A DNA stretch of 64,000 bases, from the NCBI GenBank assembly GCA_013285465.1, contig CP053449.1, forward strand, positions 929,540 through 993,539, in the 5' to 3' direction. Shown here one piece after another: positions 62,796 to 64,000 of the stretch (its first letter is position 1; each line of letters opens with the position of its first letter). A program made the position numbers and the translations under genes. The notes beneath the pieces are model-generated. The model ran no database searches and was not told the DNA's origin. It saw nothing but the letters and a program-made list of their open reading frames with translations. The DNA comes from Pseudomonadota bacterium. Lineage in GTDB: Bacteria > Pseudomonadota > Alphaproteobacteria > Micavibrionales > CSBR16-224.

Positions 62796-64000
62796 ATGAA
62801 AGAACAATTTTTACCGGCCTTGCTGGAACGCGGACAAGCCGTTTTGCGTTCCCGCCGTTTTGCGTTGCTGATCGCCCTTGCGGCGATCGCGTCGGTGATG
62901 GCGACCTATATCACGGTGACGCAACGCGGCGGCGATGTTGAAATCGTCTATCTGCTGCTGAATCTGGATATCGTCTTGCTGCTGCTGCTCGGGACGATTG
63001 TTGCCCGCCGCCTTGTTGTGCTGTGGAGCCGTAGAAAAGCAGGTGTTGCGGGAGCAAGGCTGCATGCGCGTTTTGTCTTTATTTTCGGCCTGCTGGCGGC
63101 GGTCCCGGCGATTTTGATGGCGGTTTTTTCCGCTGTTTTCTTCTATTTCGGCGTACAGGCATGGTTTAACGACCGTGTAAAAACGGCGGTGAATGAATCC
63201 TTGCAGGTGGCGCAGGCTTATCTTAGCGAGCACCAGCAGGTGATGCGCGCCGATATTCTGGCGATGGCCAATGATATGACGCGCGAGGCGCTGGTGCTGA
63301 ATGATAACCAGCGGGCGATGGATCAGATGGTACGGACACAGTCCTATATCCGTAATCTGCCGGAAGTGGTGGTTTTTACCTCGGTGGGCAAGGTGCTGGC
63401 GCGCTCGCATTTGTCATTTTTGCCGTCTTCACTGTTTATTTCCGATGATAATCTGGACAAGGCCAAAAGCGGCGAGGTGGTTATGATCACCGATCCGGAG
63501 GATGATGAAAATCCTGTGGATGATAACCGCTTGCGGGCGCTGGTGAAGCTGAACGGTTTTGTCGATACCTATCTGTTTGTCGGGCGGCAGGTGGACGGGC
63601 AGGTGCTGGAACATATGGAGACCGTTGAAAAGGCTGTTGCGGAATATACGGCATTGGACGGGCGGCGGTCACAGGTGCAGATGTCGATGACTTTGCTGTT
63701 TATGGCGGTGTCTTTCCTGCTGCTTTTGGCGGCGATCTGGGCAGGTTTCTTTCTGGCGGAGGGGATGACGCAGCCGATTGCCGCGCTGATCCGCGGTGCG
63801 GAAAAGGTACGGAAAGGCGATTTGTCCGTCCGTATTTCCGAAACCGGACGCGAGGATGAAATGGATGTGCTGGCGCGGGCCTTTAACCGCATGACGCATC
63901 AAATTCAAAGCCAGCGTGACGAGCTGATCAGTACCAACCGTATTCTGGATGAACGCCGCCGCTTTACCGAGGCAGTGCTGGCGGGCGCGTCATCGGGGGT
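62796..64000 (+). CDS. ntrY: Nitrogen-type sensor histidine kinase NtrY, C-terminus beyond window edge
   Basis: 401 complete codons, open at the window edge. ATG at 62796 with TTAGGA upstream. Three N-terminal spans (about 22-40, 48-66, 92-115) are followed by a long periplasmic sensor part, a fourth span (about 295-318) and a HAMP domain (TQPIAALIRGAEKVRKGDLSVRI); the PAS domain begins (NRILDERRRFTEAVLAGASSG). The kinase domain is cut off. The N-terminal pattern ARLHARFVFIFGLLAAVPAILMAVFSAVFFYFGVQAWF fits NtrY. The usual ntrBC genes are not directly upstream; ispD is. Confidence 0.9.
   Translation, partial: MKEQFLPALLERGQAVLRSRRFALLIALAAIASVMATYITVTQRGGDVEIVYLLLNLDIVLLLLLGTIVARRLVVLWSRRKAGVAGARLHARFVFIFGLLAAVPAILMAVFSAVFFYFGVQAWFNDRVKTAVNESLQVAQAYLSEHQQVMRADILAMANDMTREALVLNDNQRAMDQMVRTQSYIRNLPEVVVFTSVGKVLARSHLSFLPSSLFISDDNLDKAKSGEVVMITDPEDDENPVDDNRLRALVKLNGFVDTYLFVGRQVDGQVLEHMETVEKAVAEYTALDGRRSQVQMSMTLLFMAVSFLLLLAAIWAGFFLAEGMTQPIAALIRGAEKVRKGDLSVRISETGREDEMDVLARAFNRMTHQIQSQRDELISTNRILDERRRFTEAVLAGASSG

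Overview
The window looks like a chromosomal segment of a Gram-negative alphaproteobacterium of moderate GC content. The signs are an F1 ATP synthase operon in the order delta-alpha-gamma-beta-epsilon without F0 genes, a Caulobacter-type cpa/tad pilus operon, an NtrY-type sensor kinase, LpxC, and an OxyR/AhpC/AhpD cluster. The abundance of ankyrin and TerB-like proteins and the unfused ispD and ispF point to a less-studied lineage, possibly Micavibrio-like. That placement is inference only. No rRNA, tRNA, insertion sequence, integrase or CRISPR array was seen.

Layout. 1-9 kb: the start of an exported protein (cut by the window edge), recA, three ankyrin-type proteins, an unrecognised protein, a degenerate metallophosphatase and pyrC. 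9-20 kb: a lone Flp pilin gene, another ankyrin protein, then on the minus strand a Tad locus read from flp through cpaA-B-C-D-E-F to tadB and tadC. 20-28.5 kb: a Bax-inhibitor-1 family membrane protein, a large FHA/TpsA-like secreted protein, a small poly-glycine protein carrying one fragment of the same fold, and a giant AsmA/YhdP-like envelope protein. 28.6-32.6 kb: oxidative stress (oxyR divergent from ahpC-ahpD, then dps) and lpxC. 32.8-40.3 kb: a 1049-residue exported TPR protein with a membrane partner, three tandem small paralogues, a divergent pair made of an unknown protein and an S24-like repressor, and a DUF3108-type protein. 40.4-44.9 kb: a metal-type permease, tryptophan 2,3-dioxygenase, photolyase and ygfZ. 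45-50 kb: atpHAGDC. 50-56 kb: ankyrin proteins, a TerB-like cluster and small membrane proteins. 56-60 kb: kbl-tdh-aldehyde dehydrogenase. 60-64 kb: the cluster ispD-ispF-pgpA-pncC, divergent from a truncated ntrY.

How the genes fit together. The core genes cover energy (F1 ATPase), envelope building (lpxC, pgpA, AsmA-like), isoprenoids, pyrimidines, DNA repair and peroxide defence. Between them lies an accessory layer of surface and protein-contact genes: Tad pilus, FHA-like adhesin, six ankyrin proteins and four TerB-like domains. This would suit a surface-attached, epibiotic or predatory life style, but that is a hypothesis.

Most interesting observations: (1) four of the ankyrin proteins share an unassigned C-terminal domain centred on an IFNF motif, and two of their promoters share a 13-bp element; (2) a pair of about 80-bp palindromic repeats has compensatory changes in its stem; (3) a hairpin buries the pyrC ribosome binding site; (4) several families are locally expanded or catalytically degenerate: the small-protein trio, the TerB cluster, the pseudo-phosphatase and the non-cleavable S24 repressor.
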